DNA of 64,000 nucleotides from Nocardioides astragali (GTDB lineage Bacteria; Actinomycetota; Actinomycetes; Propionibacteriales; Nocardioidaceae): the NCBI RefSeq assembly GCF_024436375.1, contig NZ_JAFMZM010000003.1, positions 571,448 to 635,447 on the forward strand. The letters run 5' to 3'. Positions 33,539 through 43,476 of the stretch are shown piece by piece. A model generated the notes under the pieces. That model saw nothing but the letters and a program-made list of their open reading frames with translations, did not search any database and had not been told where the DNA came from. The translations under genes and the position numbers were made by a program. Position 1 is the stretch's first letter. Each line of letters opens with the position of its first letter.

Positions 33539-35029
33539 ATGAACTTCGCCGAACTCGGCGTTCCGTCCTCGCTTGCCCAGATCCTGGCGCAGCAGGGAAT
33601 CACGACTCCTACTCCCATCCAGGCCGCGACGCTGCCCGACAGCTTCGCCGGCCGCGACGTCCTGGGCCGCGGTCGCACCGGCTCGGGCAAGACGTACGCC
33701 TTCCTCCTCCCGCTGGTCGCCCGCCTCGACGCGAGCAAGCTGCCGGCGATGCCGCGCAAGCCGCGCGCGCTGATCATGGCCCCGACCCGCGAGCTCGTCG
33801 GCCAGATCCACGCCTCGCTCGTCCCGCTGGCCAAGGCTGCCGGCCTCTCGACCGTCGTCATCTACGGCGGCGTCGGCCAGGGTCCCCAGACCACCGCGCT
33901 GAAGAAGGGCGTCGACATCGTCATCGCCTGCCCCGGCCGGCTCGAGGACCTCATGGGCCAGGGCTATGCCGACCTCTCCGCCGTCGAGGTCACCGTGCTC
34001 GACGAGGCCGACCACATGGCCGACCTCGGCTTCCTGCCCGGCGTGCGCAGGATCATGGACAAGACCCCGCGCAACGGTCAGCGGATGCTGTTCTCCGCGA
34101 CGCTGGACAAGGCGATCGACGTCCTGGTCAAGCGGTTCCTCACCAACCCCGCCACCCACGAGGCCGACTCGGCGCAGTCGCCGGTCGCCACGATGCACCA
34201 CCACGTGCTGCACCTGACGCGTGAGCAGCGGGTGCCGGTGCTGGTCGACCTGACCAGCGCTCCCGGCCGCACGGTCGTCTTCACCCGCACCAAGCACGGC
34301 GCCAAGGCGCTGACCCGCCAGCTCAACAAGTCCGGCGTGCCGACGGTGGAGCTCCACGGCAACCTGTCGCAGAACGCCCGCACCCGCAACATGGCGGCCT
34401 TCCACGCCGGCGAGGCGTCCACGCTCGTCGCCACCGACATCGCCGCCCGCGGCATCCACGTCGACGACGTGGCGCTCGTGGTCCACGCCGACCCGCCGGT
34501 CGAGCACAAGGCCTACCTGCACCGCTCGGGTCGTACGGCGCGTGCCGGCGCCGAGGGCACCGTGATCACCCTGATGACCGACGAGCAGCAGCGCGACGTG
34601 CGCGACCTGACCCGTCTGGCCGGCATCAAGGCGACCACGACCAAGGTCAACGGCCCCGGCCACCCGATGCTGGCGCAGCTCGCGCCGGGGGAGCGGAGCC
34701 TCGTGCCCGGCGGCCTCGTCGTCGACGTACCCGCCTCCACTGGTGGTGGCGGCCGCTCGAACGGCGCCAACGCCCAGCGCAAGCGCGCTCGCAGCTCCGG
34801 CCAGACCAACGGCCAGTCGCGTCGCGGCAACCCGACCAGCTACACCAGCGAGAGCCCCGGCTCCACCGGTGGCGGCCAGCGTCGTCGCTCCGGCGGCGGC
34901 GGTCAGGGGGGGCAGGGCGGCCAGGGCGGCCAGGGCGGTGGCAACCGCCGTCGCAGCGGTGGCCAGTCGGCCGGCACGTCGCAGGGCGGTCGCGCGCACA
35001 GCGCCTCGACCTTCAGCCGCGGTCGCTGA
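33539..35029 (+). CDS. DEAD-box ATP-dependent RNA helicase
   Basis: 496 aa from ATG 33539 (an in-frame GTG at 33509 is possible). Q motif region GITTPTPIQAATLP, motif I GRGRTGSGKT, Ia APTRELV, II DEAD in TVLDEADHMADLGF, III SAT in LFSATLDKAI, V VATDIAARGIHVDDV and VI HRSGRTARAG are all present. The C-terminal 100 residues are Gly/Arg/Gln-rich (repeated GQGG), an RNA-binding tail as in RhlE-like proteins. Expected to remodel RNA in ribosome assembly or decay. A perfect 17-bp hairpin follows. Confidence 0.95.
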   Translation: MNFAELGVPSSLAQILAQQGITTPTPIQAATLPDSFAGRDVLGRGRTGSGKTYAFLLPLVARLDASKLPAMPRKPRALIMAPTRELVGQIHASLVPLAKAAGLSTVVIYGGVGQGPQTTALKKGVDIVIACPGRLEDLMGQGYADLSAVEVTVLDEADHMADLGFLPGVRRIMDKTPRNGQRMLFSATLDKAIDVLVKRFLTNPATHEADSAQSPVATMHHHVLHLTREQRVPVLVDLTSAPGRTVVFTRTKHGAKALTRQLNKSGVPTVELHGNLSQNARTRNMAAFHAGEASTLVATDIAARGIHVDDVALVVHADPPVEHKAYLHRSGRTARAGAEGTVITLMTDEQQRDVRDLTRLAGIKATTTKVNGPGHPMLAQLAPGERSLVPGGLVVDVPASTGGGGRSNGANAQRKRARSSGQTNGQSRRGNPTSYTSESPGSTGGGQRRRSGGGGQGGQGGQGGQGGGNRRRSGGQSAGTSQGGRAHSASTFSRGR

Positions 35030-35042
35030 CCCTTTTGCTCCC

Positions 35043-35080
35043 ACTTCAGCGATCCCCGGCTGACCGGGGATCGCTGAAGT
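35043..35080 (+). terminator. Perfect 17-bp hairpin after the helicase gene
   Basis: Arms ACTTCAGCGATCCCCGG (35043-35059) and CCGGGGATCGCTGAAGT (35064-35080), loop CTGA, beginning 13 bp after the helicase stop. There is no T run. A degenerate second copy of the same motif follows at 35107. Confidence 0.75.
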
Positions 35081-35106
35081 TGTCGGCCCGTGCAAAGCCT
35101 GACAAG

Positions 35107-35136
35107 TTCAGTGATCCCTGGCTGACCGGGGATCGC
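35107..35136. repeat. Degenerate copy of the helicase downstream hairpin
   Basis: Thirty bases matching 35045-35074 with two changes (C to T at the positions of the left arm), 62 bp downstream. The right arm after GATCGC is lost, so it forms a shorter helix. The two copies look like a duplicated repeat unit rather than two independent terminators. Confidence 0.65.
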
Positions 35137-35197
35137 ACGGAATGAAGACGTTCCGGAGATCGTTCATCCTTCAACCACTGGAGGAGGAGCGACACCC

Positions 35198-36274
35198 ATG
35201 GCTGAGCCGCACGAGAGCTTCGACCACACCGTGCTCGGCACCCGCGAGCACCCCTCGCTCGGACTGGACACGTTCGGCGACGTCCCGCTAGGCGGCGTCC
35301 CGGCCAACCACGCCCAGGGGATCCGCGAGGTCGTGGCCGAGGCCGTCCTCGCCGACCGCGTCGGCGTCGACTACATCGGCCTGGGCGAGCACCACCGTCC
35401 CGACTACGCCATCTCCGCACCCGACGTCGTGCTCGCCGCGATCGCCGGCCAGACCGAGCGCATCCGTCTCGGCACCGGCGTCACCGTGCTGTCGTCCGAC
35501 GACCCCATCCGCGTCTACGAGCGCTTCGCCACCCTCGACGCCGTGTCCGGCGGCCGTGCCGAGGTGCAGCTGGGACGCGGATCCTTCATCGAGTCCTTCA
35601 GCCTCTTCGGCCTCGACCTCGCCGACTACGACCGGCTCTTCGCCGAGAAGCTCGACCTCTTCGCCGCCCTCCAGCACGAGCGGCCGGTGACCTGGGAGGG
35701 CACCATCCGTACGCCGCTGGTGGACCAGCAGGTCTACCCGACCACGGCTGCAGGCTCGCTCCCGGCGTGGGTCGGCGTCGGCGGCACGCCCGAGTCCGTC
35801 GTACGCGCCGCCCGCTACGGCATGCCCCTGATGCTCGCCGTGATCGGGGGCTCGCCGTCGGCGTTCGTGCCGCTCACCGACCTCTACCGCGAGGCCCTCG
35901 GCAGGTTCGACTTCGCGGAGCTGCCGATCGGCATGCACTCGCCGGGCCACGTCGCGGCGACGGACGACGAGGCCCGCGAGCAGCTCTACCCCCATCAGGC
36001 CGAGCTGGTGACCCGCATCGGTCGCGAACGCGGCTGGGGTCCCTACAGCCGCATCGCCTTCGAGCAGGCGGCCAGCCCGCAGGGCGCCCTCTTCGTGGGA
36101 TCCCCGGAGACGGTGGCGCAGAAGATCGCCTGGGCGACGCGCACCCTCGGCCTCTCGCGCTTCCAGCTGAAGTACTCCGTCGGCGCGCTGCCGCACGAGC
36201 AGCGGCTGGAGTCGATCCGCCTCTACGGCGAGGAAGTGATCCCGCGGGTCCGGGAGCTCCTGGCCGACTCCTAG
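35198..36274 (+). CDS. LLM-class flavin-dependent oxidoreductase
   Basis: 358 aa, ATG 35198 with GGAGGAG upstream. Luciferase-like TIM barrel: LADRVGVDYIGLGEHHRPDY, IRLGTGVTVLSSDDPIRVYE, GRAEVQLGRGSFIESF, and FVGSPETVAQKIAWATRTLGLSRF. The GEHH motif and late GSPETV phosphate loop are typical of FMN-dependent group members (CE1758/alkanal monooxygenase-like). It likely oxidises a small substrate with reduced FMN. No context clue for the substrate. Confidence 0.85.
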   Translation: MAEPHESFDHTVLGTREHPSLGLDTFGDVPLGGVPANHAQGIREVVAEAVLADRVGVDYIGLGEHHRPDYAISAPDVVLAAIAGQTERIRLGTGVTVLSSDDPIRVYERFATLDAVSGGRAEVQLGRGSFIESFSLFGLDLADYDRLFAEKLDLFAALQHERPVTWEGTIRTPLVDQQVYPTTAAGSLPAWVGVGGTPESVVRAARYGMPLMLAVIGGSPSAFVPLTDLYREALGRFDFAELPIGMHSPGHVAATDDEAREQLYPHQAELVTRIGRERGWGPYSRIAFEQAASPQGALFVGSPETVAQKIAWATRTLGLSRFQLKYSVGALPHEQRLESIRLYGEEVIPRVRELLADS

Positions 36275-36284
36275 GGTGAGCGCC

Positions 36285-36980
36285 ATGCGCACCTGGATCC
36301 AGCGGTCGTTGTGGGACGTGGTTCCTCGCGACCAACGCGACACGCTCGACGCCCTGCGCCGTCGTCAGGTGGTCGCCGCGGTCGTGGTGCTGGTCGGCGC
36401 CGGCGTGCTGGGCTGGTCGCTGCGGCTCGAGCCGGGTGGCGGACTCTTCTACGTCGCCGCGGTGGTGCTCGCCGGGGTCTGGGCGGTCGGCGCCTTCGTC
36501 TCGGGCCGCCTGCACCTGGGCCGGATCGCCGGCAGCGGCGAGGTCTTCATCCGGCCGATCCTGGCGCCGATCCTGGTCGGCCTGCTGCTCGTCGCGCTCT
36601 TCGTGGTCGGCGCCCTGGTGGTGCGCGAGATCGACCCGCTGGCCGCCTACGTCAGCTCGGTCCTCGAGTACGCCGACGAGGGCTCGCTCACGGCTCTGGC
36701 CGTGATCACCTTCTTCAACGGCATCGCCGAGGAGCTCTTCTTCCGGGGCGCGATGTATGCGGCGATCCCGCGCCACCCGGTCGCGTGGACGACCTTGGCC
36801 TACGTCGTGGCCACCCTGGCCACCGGCAACGTGATGCTCGCCTTCGCCGCCATCCTGCTCGGGGTGGTCTGCGGGCTGGAGCGACGGGCCAGTGGCGGCG
36901 TGCTCGCGCCGATCCTGACCCACATCACCTGGTCGCTGTCGATGCTGTTCGTGCTGCCGCTGCTCTTCGCCTCAGCCTGA
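36285..36980 (+). CDS. CPBP-family intramembrane metalloprotease
   Basis: 231 aa, ATG 36285 (AGGGTGAG upstream), 10 bp after the LLM gene. About six membrane helices; motif 1 is FFNGIAEELFFRGAMY (EExxxR) and motif 2 HITWSLSMLF. These are the metal-binding residues of the CPBP (Abi) family, linked to protein maturation or bacteriocin self-immunity. Its last 9 bp overlap the stop of the convergent NAD(P)-binding gene. Confidence 0.85.
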   Translation: MRTWIQRSLWDVVPRDQRDTLDALRRRQVVAAVVVLVGAGVLGWSLRLEPGGGLFYVAAVVLAGVWAVGAFVSGRLHLGRIAGSGEVFIRPILAPILVGLLLVALFVVGALVVREIDPLAAYVSSVLEYADEGSLTALAVITFFNGIAEELFFRGAMYAAIPRHPVAWTTLAYVVATLATGNVMLAFAAILLGVVCGLERRASGGVLAPILTHITWSLSMLFVLPLLFASA

Positions 36981-37874
36981 ACCGGACGCCCGGTCGCGCT
37001 CGGCCAGCGCGCGGCGTACGGACTCGCGGTAGGACAGCGGCTCGCCGGGCACGACGTCGCGGATCGACGTGTCGGTGACGACGACCTCGGTGGACATCGA
37101 GTCGATGAGGTTGCGTCCGGTGGTGGCGTCGACGTCGGTGACCAGCGCCAGCCAGTACGACGACAGCCGCGGCGTGAGCAGCGGCACACCGACGATGGGG
37201 AGCGGGCGACTGCCCGCCACGTCGTTGGCGATCTCGAGCATCTCCTTGTAGGTCAGCTGCTCGGACCCGCCGACCTCGAAGACCCGGCCCGTCGCGTCGG
37301 GGTGGTCGACGACGCCCGCGAGGTAGCGCACGACGTCGTCGACGGCGATGGGCTGGGTGCGGGTGGAGACCCACCTGGGCACCACCATCGCGGGCAGGTT
37401 CTTGACCAGCTGCCGCGTGATCTCCCACGAGATGCCGCCGTGGCCTACGACGATGGCCGCGCGCAGCACGGTGACCGGCACGCCGTCCTTCGACAGCAGC
37501 TTCTCGACCTGGCGCCGCGACCGCAGGTGGGCGGACAGCGCCCGGCGGTCGTCTCCGAGCCCGCCGAGGTAGACGATCTGGCGCACCCCCGCCTCCGCCG
37601 CGGCCGCGCTGAAGTGGCGCGCGGCGTCGGCGTCCTTGCGCTCGAAGTCCGGGTCGTCGAGCGAGTGGACGAGGTAGACGGCAACGTCCACCCCGTCGAA
37701 GGCGGGGCGCAGGGACTCGGCGTCCATCACGTCGGCGCCGACCGCCTCGCCCGGACCGTCGTACGTCTCCGGGTGCCGGGTCATCGCGCGGACGTCGTGC
37801 CCGGCGTCGAGCAGGGCGGGGACGAGGCGGCGGCCGACGAAGCCGGTCGCGCCGGTGACGAGGACAGTGGCCAT
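36972..37874 (-). CDS. NAD(P)-binding (atypical SDR/NmrA-like) protein
   Basis: 300 aa, ATG 37874. Glycine motif VLVTGATGFVGRRLVPALLD at the start, then VDVAVYLVHSLDD and IVYLGGLGDDRRALSAHLRSR. No active-site YxxxK, so it is an NmrA/complex-I-assembly-like atypical SDR. The late VFEVGGSEQLTYKEMLEIAND is a frequent block in this group. Possibly in one transcript with the antiporter (36-bp gap). Confidence 0.82.
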   Translation of the reverse strand: MATVLVTGATGFVGRRLVPALLDAGHDVRAMTRHPETYDGPGEAVGADVMDAESLRPAFDGVDVAVYLVHSLDDPDFERKDADAARHFSAAAAEAGVRQIVYLGGLGDDRRALSAHLRSRRQVEKLLSKDGVPVTVLRAAIVVGHGGISWEITRQLVKNLPAMVVPRWVSTRTQPIAVDDVVRYLAGVVDHPDATGRVFEVGGSEQLTYKEMLEIANDVAGSRPLPIVGVPLLTPRLSSYWLALVTDVDATTGRNLIDSMSTEVVVTDTSIRDVVPGEPLSYRESVRRALAERDRASGSG

Positions 37875-37910
37875 GGCGGCCATGCTGTCAGCACGCGCGT
37901 GGCCCGGGCC

Positions 37911-39239
37911 TCATCCCTTCGTGGAGGTCCGGCTCCGGCGGGCGTCGAGGCGCTGCATCGCGGGGGTCGCGGTGACACCGTGGAGCAGGACCGAGACGAT
38001 GACGGCGAAGGCCACGGTCGACCAGAGCCACGGCTCGTCCGGCACGTGCTCGTGGCTGGTCGCGTAGGCGAGGTAGTAGAGCGAGCCGACTCCGCGGACC
38101 CCGAAGAACGCGACCGCCGCCATCTCGCCGCGGTCGAGCCCACCCTCCTCATGGTCGTCGCGGCCGAGCACCGCTAGGGCGGCGTACCCGGTCAGCGGCC
38201 GCACGACGAGCACGAGCGCCAGGGCGACCACCACCCCACGCCAGTCGAGGTGCTCGAGCAGCCCTCGCGTCATCGCCATGCCGAGGACCAGCAGGACGAG
38301 CAGCGTCATCAGCCGCTCGAGCCGCTCGACCGCACCGTGCATCGCCCGCTGGTAGGAGTGCCCGCGCTCGGAGGCGCGCAGGGCCATCGCGCAGGCGAAC
38401 ACCGCGAGGAAGCCGTAGCCGCCGACCAGCTCCGCGGCGCCGTACGACGCCAGCAGCGCGGCGAGCGCGAGCAACGGCTCCCCGGTGTCGGCCAGGCGGA
38501 GCGTGCCGCTGCGCGCGTGGAAGGCCTGGCGGCCCAGCAGCCACCCGATGGCCAGGCCGACCGCGACGCCGAGCGCGACCTTGCCCAGGACGTACCACCC
38601 GACCCACGAGCCGGCGTCCACGACGGTGAAGCCGCCGGCCAGCAGGAGGAGCGCCAGGTGCACGAAGGGGAACGCGAGGCCGTCGTTGAGCCCGGCCTCG
38701 GCGGTGAGGGAGAAGCGGATGTCGTCGTCCTCGGCGGGTGTGTCCTCGTCCTCCTCCTCTGCCTCCTCGACGTCCTCGGTCAGCGGCTCGCCCACCTGGA
38801 CGTCGGAGGCCAGCACGGGATCGGTGGGGGCGAGGACAGCGCCCAGCAGCAGGGCGACCGCTGGCGCCAGGCCGGCAACCCACCACCCGAGGACGGCCAT
38901 CCCCAGGATGGTGAGCGGCATCGTGACCAGGAGCAGCCGCCACACCGACGACCAGGTGCGCCACGAGCGCCACGACCGGAGGTCGAGCGCGCGGTCGATC
39001 GCGAGGCCCACGCCCATGAGGGAGACGAGCACCGTGAACTCCGTGACGTGCGTGATGAGCACCCGGTGGTCCTGCGGCTCGAGGCTCGTGCCGTCGGCGA
39101 GCGGCAGCAGCCCGACGCCCATGCCGACGGCGACGAGCACCATCGGTGGTGAGAGTGCGATGCGCTGGGTGAGGTAGGGGAGGACGGTCGCGAGGAGCAG
39201 GGACAGGCCGAGGATGAGGTAGACCGCGGCGCCGGTCAT
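37911..39239 (-). CDS. Na+/H+ (CPA1-type) antiporter
   Basis: 442 aa, ATG 39239, ATGA overlap with the MerR gene upstream. About 12 hydrophobic segments; LGAVLAPTDPVLASDVQVG and AEAGLNDGLAFPFVHLAL are the two conserved CPA1 motifs carrying the ion-binding acids. An acidic loop (EEAEEEDEDTPAEDDD) sits between them. Expected to exchange Na+ or K+ for H+ in the cell membrane. Translational coupling to a MerR regulator is unusual. Confidence 0.9.
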   Translation of the reverse strand: MTGAAVYLILGLSLLLATVLPYLTQRIALSPPMVLVAVGMGVGLLPLADGTSLEPQDHRVLITHVTEFTVLVSLMGVGLAIDRALDLRSWRSWRTWSSVWRLLLVTMPLTILGMAVLGWWVAGLAPAVALLLGAVLAPTDPVLASDVQVGEPLTEDVEEAEEEDEDTPAEDDDIRFSLTAEAGLNDGLAFPFVHLALLLLAGGFTVVDAGSWVGWYVLGKVALGVAVGLAIGWLLGRQAFHARSGTLRLADTGEPLLALAALLASYGAAELVGGYGFLAVFACAMALRASERGHSYQRAMHGAVERLERLMTLLVLLVLGMAMTRGLLEHLDWRGVVVALALVLVVRPLTGYAALAVLGRDDHEEGGLDRGEMAAVAFFGVRGVGSLYYLAYATSHEHVPDEPWLWSTVAFAVIVSVLLHGVTATPAMQRLDARRSRTSTKG

Positions 39240-39832
39240 CTCTCAGCCGGTCGCTTGCCGTCGTAGGCCGCCTGGCTCTCGTCGATGGCTTGCTCGTAGG
39301 CCGTGACGAGGCCCGCGATGGTCGCCGGCTTGAGGCGGTGCACCAGCTCGCGCAGCTCCTCCGCCGTGCCGCCGCGCTCGCGGAACTGCGGCCAGATCAT
39401 GGTCCGGACGACCTCGGAGAGCTCGTCGGCGACCTGCTTGCCGTGCTCGGCGTACACGCGGGCGACCGCCTGGGCCGCCTCCGGCGAGATGCCCAGTCCG
39501 GACAGGCTGCCGGGCACGTCGACGTCGCGGTCACCCATCACCGGGGCCAGCAGCGAGAGGTGCAGCGCGATGTCGGAGGGCGTGGCCGTGTCGGGGATGC
39601 GCTCGACGTACTTCTCGATCGCCGACAGGGTGAAGCCGTGGCCCTGGAGCTCGCGCACCAGCTCCAGCCGGGCGACGTGGTCGGGGCCGTAGTAGCCCGA
39701 GCGCCCGCGGCGGATGGGCGAGGGCACGAGGCCGCGCGAGGCGTAGAAGCGCACGTTGCGCGCGCTCACCCCGGTGCGCTCGGTCAGCTCGTCCAGCGTC
39801 AGCAGCTCGTCGGCATCCACCCGGGTCTCCAC
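39236..39832 (-). CDS. MerR-family transcriptional regulator
   Basis: 198 aa, GTG 39832 with GAGGAT upstream; a start at 39910 is less likely. HTH: LLTLDELTERTGVSARNVRFYASRGLVPSPIRRGRSGYYGPDHVARLELV, the MerR wing signature. The C-terminal 120 residues are helical and have no Cys, so it is not a metal sensor of the usual type. It diverges from fadA over a 119-bp region containing a perfect TGTGACA dyad. It may control beta-oxidation, antiporter expression or both. Confidence 0.85.
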   Translation of the reverse strand: METRVDADELLTLDELTERTGVSARNVRFYASRGLVPSPIRRGRSGYYGPDHVARLELVRELQGHGFTLSAIEKYVERIPDTATPSDIALHLSLLAPVMGDRDVDVPGSLSGLGISPEAAQAVARVYAEHGKQVADELSEVVRTMIWPQFRERGGTAEELRELVHRLKPATIAGLVTAYEQAIDESQAAYDGKRPAER

Positions 39833-39921
39833 CTGCCCATCCTCTCGTCGTCCCCCTTGTCGTCCCCCTGGTCGTCGAGGGTGCGCGGGTCGGCGCGTGA
39901 CGCCCGACACACCTCTTTGAC

Positions 39922-39942
39922 TGTGACAGTAATGGTGTCACA
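39922..39942. promoter_or_regulatory. Candidate operator of the fadAB promoter
   Basis: Perfect dyad TGTGACA / TGTCACA with a 7-nt spacer, 9 bp before the fadA ATG. It overlaps a TTGACT -35-like element (39917-39922) and the likely -10 (CACAAT). MerR proteins bind dyads between -35 and -10, and the divergent MerR gene makes it the prime candidate. Confidence 0.7.
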
Positions 39943-39951
39943 ATCGCCGGT

Positions 39952-41163
39952 ATGGCAGAAGCATTCGTCTACGACCACATCCGCACACCTCGCGGCCGCG
40001 GCAAGGCCGTCGGTTCGCTCCACGAGGTGAAGCCGGTCGACCTGGTCGTCGGACTCCTCGACGAGCTCAAGACCCGCAACCCCACGCTCGACCCGGCGCG
40101 CGTCGACGACGTCGTGCTCGGCGTCGTGACCCCGATCGGCGACCAGGGCGGCGACATCGCCAAGACCGCGGCTCTCAAGGCCGGCTACCCCGAGACCGTC
40201 GCCGGCGTGCAGCTCAACCGCTTCTGCGCCTCCGGGCTCGAGGCCGTCAACCAAGCCGCGCAGCGCGTGCGCTCGGGCTTCGAGGACCTCATCGTCGCCG
40301 GTGGCGTCGAGTCGATGAGCCGCGTGCCGATGGGCAGCGACGGCGGCGCTTGGGCGATGGACCCGGCCACCGCGCTCCAGACCGGTTTCGTGCCGCAGGG
40401 CATCGGCGCCGACCTGATCGCCACGATCGAGGGCTGGAGCCGCGAGGACGTCGACGCGTACGCCGCGGAGTCCCACCACCGCGCTGCCAAGGCGTGGGCC
40501 AACGGCTACTTCGACGGCGCGGTCATCCCGGTCAAGGACATCAGCGGCGTGACCGTGCTCGACCGTGACGAGACCGTGCGGCCCGACACCTCCGTCGAGG
40601 GCCTCGCCGGCCTGAAGCCGTCGTTCGCCCAGATGGGTCGCGATGCAGGCTTCGACGACGTGGCGCTCGAGAAGTACCACTGGATCCCTGCCATCGACCA
40701 CGTCCACCACGCCGGCAACTCCTCGGGCATCGTCGACGGCGCCGCCGTGATGGCGATCGGCACCGAGGAGGTCGGTACGTCGCTCGGCCTGACGCCCCGC
40801 GCCCGGATCATCTCGACCGCCGTCTCCGGCGCCGACCCGACGATCATGCTCACCGGTCCGGCCCCGGCCGCCCGCAAGGCGCTCGCACGGGCCGGCCTCG
40901 AGGTCGAGGACATCGACCTGTTCGAGATCAACGAGGCCTTCGCCGCCGTCGCGATGCGCTTCATGCGCGACCTCGGCATCAGTCACGAGATCACCAACGT
41001 CAACGGCGGCGCGATCGCGATGGGCCACCCCCTCGGTGCCACCGGCGCGATGATCCTCGGCACCCTCGTCGACGAGCTCGCCCGCCGTGACCTCAAGCGC
41101 GGCCTCGCCACGCTGTGCGTCGGCGGCGGCATGGGCATCGCGACGATCGTCGAGCTGTGTTGA
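39952..41163 (+). CDS. fadA: Acetyl-CoA C-acyltransferase (thiolase)
   Basis: 403 aa, ATG 39952. Nucleophile C92 in [14 protein letters not shown]; base region [15 protein letters not shown]; second Cys in [25 protein letters not shown] block. It performs the last step of fatty acid beta-oxidation, thiolytic cleavage of 3-ketoacyl-CoA. Forms an operon with fadB 53 bp downstream. Confidence 0.95.
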   Translation: MAEAFVYDHIRTPRGRGKAVGSLHEVKPVDLVVGLLDELKTRNPTLDPARVDDVVLGVVTPIGDQGGDIAKTAALKAGYPETVAGVQLNRFCASGLEAVNQAAQRVRSGFEDLIVAGGVESMSRVPMGSDGGAWAMDPATALQTGFVPQGIGADLIATIEGWSREDVDAYAAESHHRAAKAWANGYFDGAVIPVKDISGVTVLDRDETVRPDTSVEGLAGLKPSFAQMGRDAGFDDVALEKYHWIPAIDHVHHAGNSSGIVDGAAVMAIGTEEVGTSLGLTPRARIISTAVSGADPTIMLTGPAPAARKALARAGLEVEDIDLFEINEAFAAVAMRFMRDLGISHEITNVNGGAIAMGHPLGATGAMILGTLVDELARRDLKRGLATLCVGGGMGIATIVELC

Positions 41164-41215
41164 TGGGCTCGCTCCGCTCCCACCTCACCCACCGAGCAGT
41201 TCCGGAGACATCCCC

Positions 41216-43438
41216 ATGATCGACACCGAGCCCCAGACCGCCGTCCGCTACGACCGCGACGCCGACGGCATCGTCACGTTGACCCTCGACGACCCGACCG
41301 CCAGCGCCAACACCATGAACGAGCTCTACCAGTCGTCCATGGAGGGGGCCGTCACGCGCCTCTACGACGAGCGGGACCACGTCACCGGCGTCGTCCTGAC
41401 GAGCGCCAAGAAGACCTTCTTCGCCGGCGGCGACCTCAAGCGCATGATCACCGCCACTCCCGACGACGCCGACGAGATCTTCGCCATGGGCGAGGCGGTC
41501 AAGGCCAGCCTGCGCAGGCTCGAGACCTTCCCACGCCCGGTCGTCGCGGCGATCAACGGGGCCGCCCTCGGCGGTGGCCTGGAGATCGCGCTCGCGGCCA
41601 ACCGCCGCATCGCGGTCGACGACCGCTCGGTCAAGATCGGCCTGCCCGAGTCGACGCTCGGCCTGCTGCCCGGCGGCGGCGGGGTCACCCGAGTCGTACG
41701 CATGCTGGGGCTGCAGTCGGCCCTGATGGACGTGCTGATGCCCGGCACCCAGTTCGACCCGCAGGGCGCACTGGCCAAGGGCCTGATCGACGACGTGGTG
41801 ACGACCCGTGAGGAGCTCGTCCCGGCGGCCAAGGCGTGGATCCGCGCGCACAAGGACGACGAGGACGCCGCGTCGAACCCGTGGGACCGGGCGGGCTACA
41901 AGATCCCCGGCGGCACGCCGAAGACGCCCGCCCTGGCGCAGTTCCTGCCCGCTTTCCCGGCCCTGCTGCGCAAGCAGACCAAGGGTGCGGTCTACCCCGC
42001 GCCGCGCGCGATCATGAGCGCAGCCGTCGAGGGCGCGCAGGTCGACTTCGACACCGCCTCGCGGATCGAGAGCCGCTACTTCACCAACCTGGTCGTCAGC
42101 CAGCAGGCCAAGAACATGATGCAGGCCTTCTTCTTCGACCTCCAGGCCATCAACTCCGGCTCGCTGCGCCCCCAGGGCATCGAGCGCTGGACGGCCACCA
42201 AGGTCGGCGTCCTCGGCGCCGGGATGATGGGCGCCGGCATCGCCTACTCCTGCGCCCGGGCCGGCATGCAGGTCGTGCTGAAGGACGTCTCGCTCGAGGC
42301 GGCCGAGAAGGGCAAGGCCTACACCGACAAGCTCAACACCAAGGGCGTCGAGCGCGGCAAGCTCACCTCCGAGAAAGCCGAGGAGATCCTCGGCCGGATC
42401 ACCGCGACCGCCTCGCCCGAGGACCTCGCCGGCTGCGACCTCGTCATCGAGGCGGTGTTCGAGGACCCGACGCTCAAGGCCAAGGTCTTCGCCGAGGTGG
42501 CGCCGTACGTCGCCGACGACGCGCTGCTGTGCTCCAACACCTCGACACTGCCGATCACCGAGCTCGCCGCCGGCATCGACCGCCGGAGCGACTTCATCGG
42601 TCTGCACTTCTTCAGCCCCGTCGACAAGATGCCGCTCGTCGAGATCATCCGCGGCGCGGAGACCTCCGACGTGGCGCTGGCCAAGGCGTACGACGTCGTG
42701 CAGCAGATTCGCAAGACGCCGATCGTGGTCAACGACTCGCGCGGCTTCTACACCTCGCGCGTCATCGGCACCCAGATCAACGAGGGCCTGACCATGCTCG
42801 CCGAGGGCGTGCACCCGGTGTCGCTGGAGCGGGCCGCGACGTCGGCCGGCTTCCCGGTCGGGCCGCTGCAGATCAGCGACGAGCTCAACATGGAGCTGAT
42901 GGCCAAGATCCGCAAGGCGACCGCGGACGCGGCCGAGCGCGAGGGCATCGACCTGGGCCCCGACCCGGCTGGCGAGGTCATCGCGACGATGATCGGCCTC
43001 GGCCGGCCGTCACGGCTCAAGGGCGCCGGCTTCTACGACTACGACGAGAACGGACGGCGTACGACGCTGTGGTCCGGGCTCGCCGAGACGTTCCCCGTCG
43101 CCGACCAGCAGCCCCCGATCCGCGACATCCGCGACCGGATGCTGTTCATCGAGGCGCTGGAGACTGCGAAGTGCTTCGAGGAGGGCGTGATCACGTCCGC
43201 CGCCGCGGCCAACATCGGCTCGATCATGGGCATCGGCTTCCCGGCCCTGACCGGCGGGGCGGCGCAGTTCATCACGGGCTGGCAGGCGCTGGACGAAGCA
43301 GGGCACGGGGTGGGCCCGATCGGGCTCGACGCCTTCCTCGCCCGCGCCGACGAGCTGGCCGAAGCCTACGGCGACAGGTTCCGCCCGACGGCGTACCTCC
43401 GCGAGCTGGCGGCGAAGGGCGAGTCCTTCCCCGCCTGA
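41216..43438 (+). CDS. fadB: Trifunctional enoyl-CoA hydratase/3-hydroxyacyl-CoA dehydrogenase
   Basis: 740 aa, ATG 41216. N-terminal crotonase domain: [63 protein letters not shown]. From about residue 330, NAD-binding [22 protein letters not shown] and dehydrogenase core with [29 protein letters not shown] and [11 protein letters not shown]. Catalyses hydration and dehydrogenation steps of beta-oxidation. Ends before a bidirectional terminator-like hairpin. Confidence 0.95.
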   Translation: MIDTEPQTAVRYDRDADGIVTLTLDDPTASANTMNELYQSSMEGAVTRLYDERDHVTGVVLTSAKKTFFAGGDLKRMITATPDDADEIFAMGEAVKASLRRLETFPRPVVAAINGAALGGGLEIALAANRRIAVDDRSVKIGLPESTLGLLPGGGGVTRVVRMLGLQSALMDVLMPGTQFDPQGALAKGLIDDVVTTREELVPAAKAWIRAHKDDEDAASNPWDRAGYKIPGGTPKTPALAQFLPAFPALLRKQTKGAVYPAPRAIMSAAVEGAQVDFDTASRIESRYFTNLVVSQQAKNMMQAFFFDLQAINSGSLRPQGIERWTATKVGVLGAGMMGAGIAYSCARAGMQVVLKDVSLEAAEKGKAYTDKLNTKGVERGKLTSEKAEEILGRITATASPEDLAGCDLVIEAVFEDPTLKAKVFAEVAPYVADDALLCSNTSTLPITELAAGIDRRSDFIGLHFFSPVDKMPLVEIIRGAETSDVALAKAYDVVQQIRKTPIVVNDSRGFYTSRVIGTQINEGLTMLAEGVHPVSLERAATSAGFPVGPLQISDELNMELMAKIRKATADAAEREGIDLGPDPAGEVIATMIGLGRPSRLKGAGFYDYDENGRRTTLWSGLAETFPVADQQPPIRDIRDRMLFIEALETAKCFEEGVITSAAAANIGSIMGIGFPALTGGAAQFITGWQALDEAGHGVGPIGLDAFLARADELAEAYGDRFRPTAYLRELAAKGESFPA

Positions 43439-43439
43439 C

Positions 43440-43476
43440 CTGACGCTCGACGGGTGTGTGGTGTGCCAAGCGTCAG
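43440..43476. terminator. Hairpin between convergent fadB and anti-sigma gene
   Basis: Arms CTGACGCT (43440-43447) and AGCGTCAG (43469-43476) with a 21-nt loop, overlapping the stop codon of the anti-sigma gene. It can act for both convergent transcripts. Confidence 0.5.
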
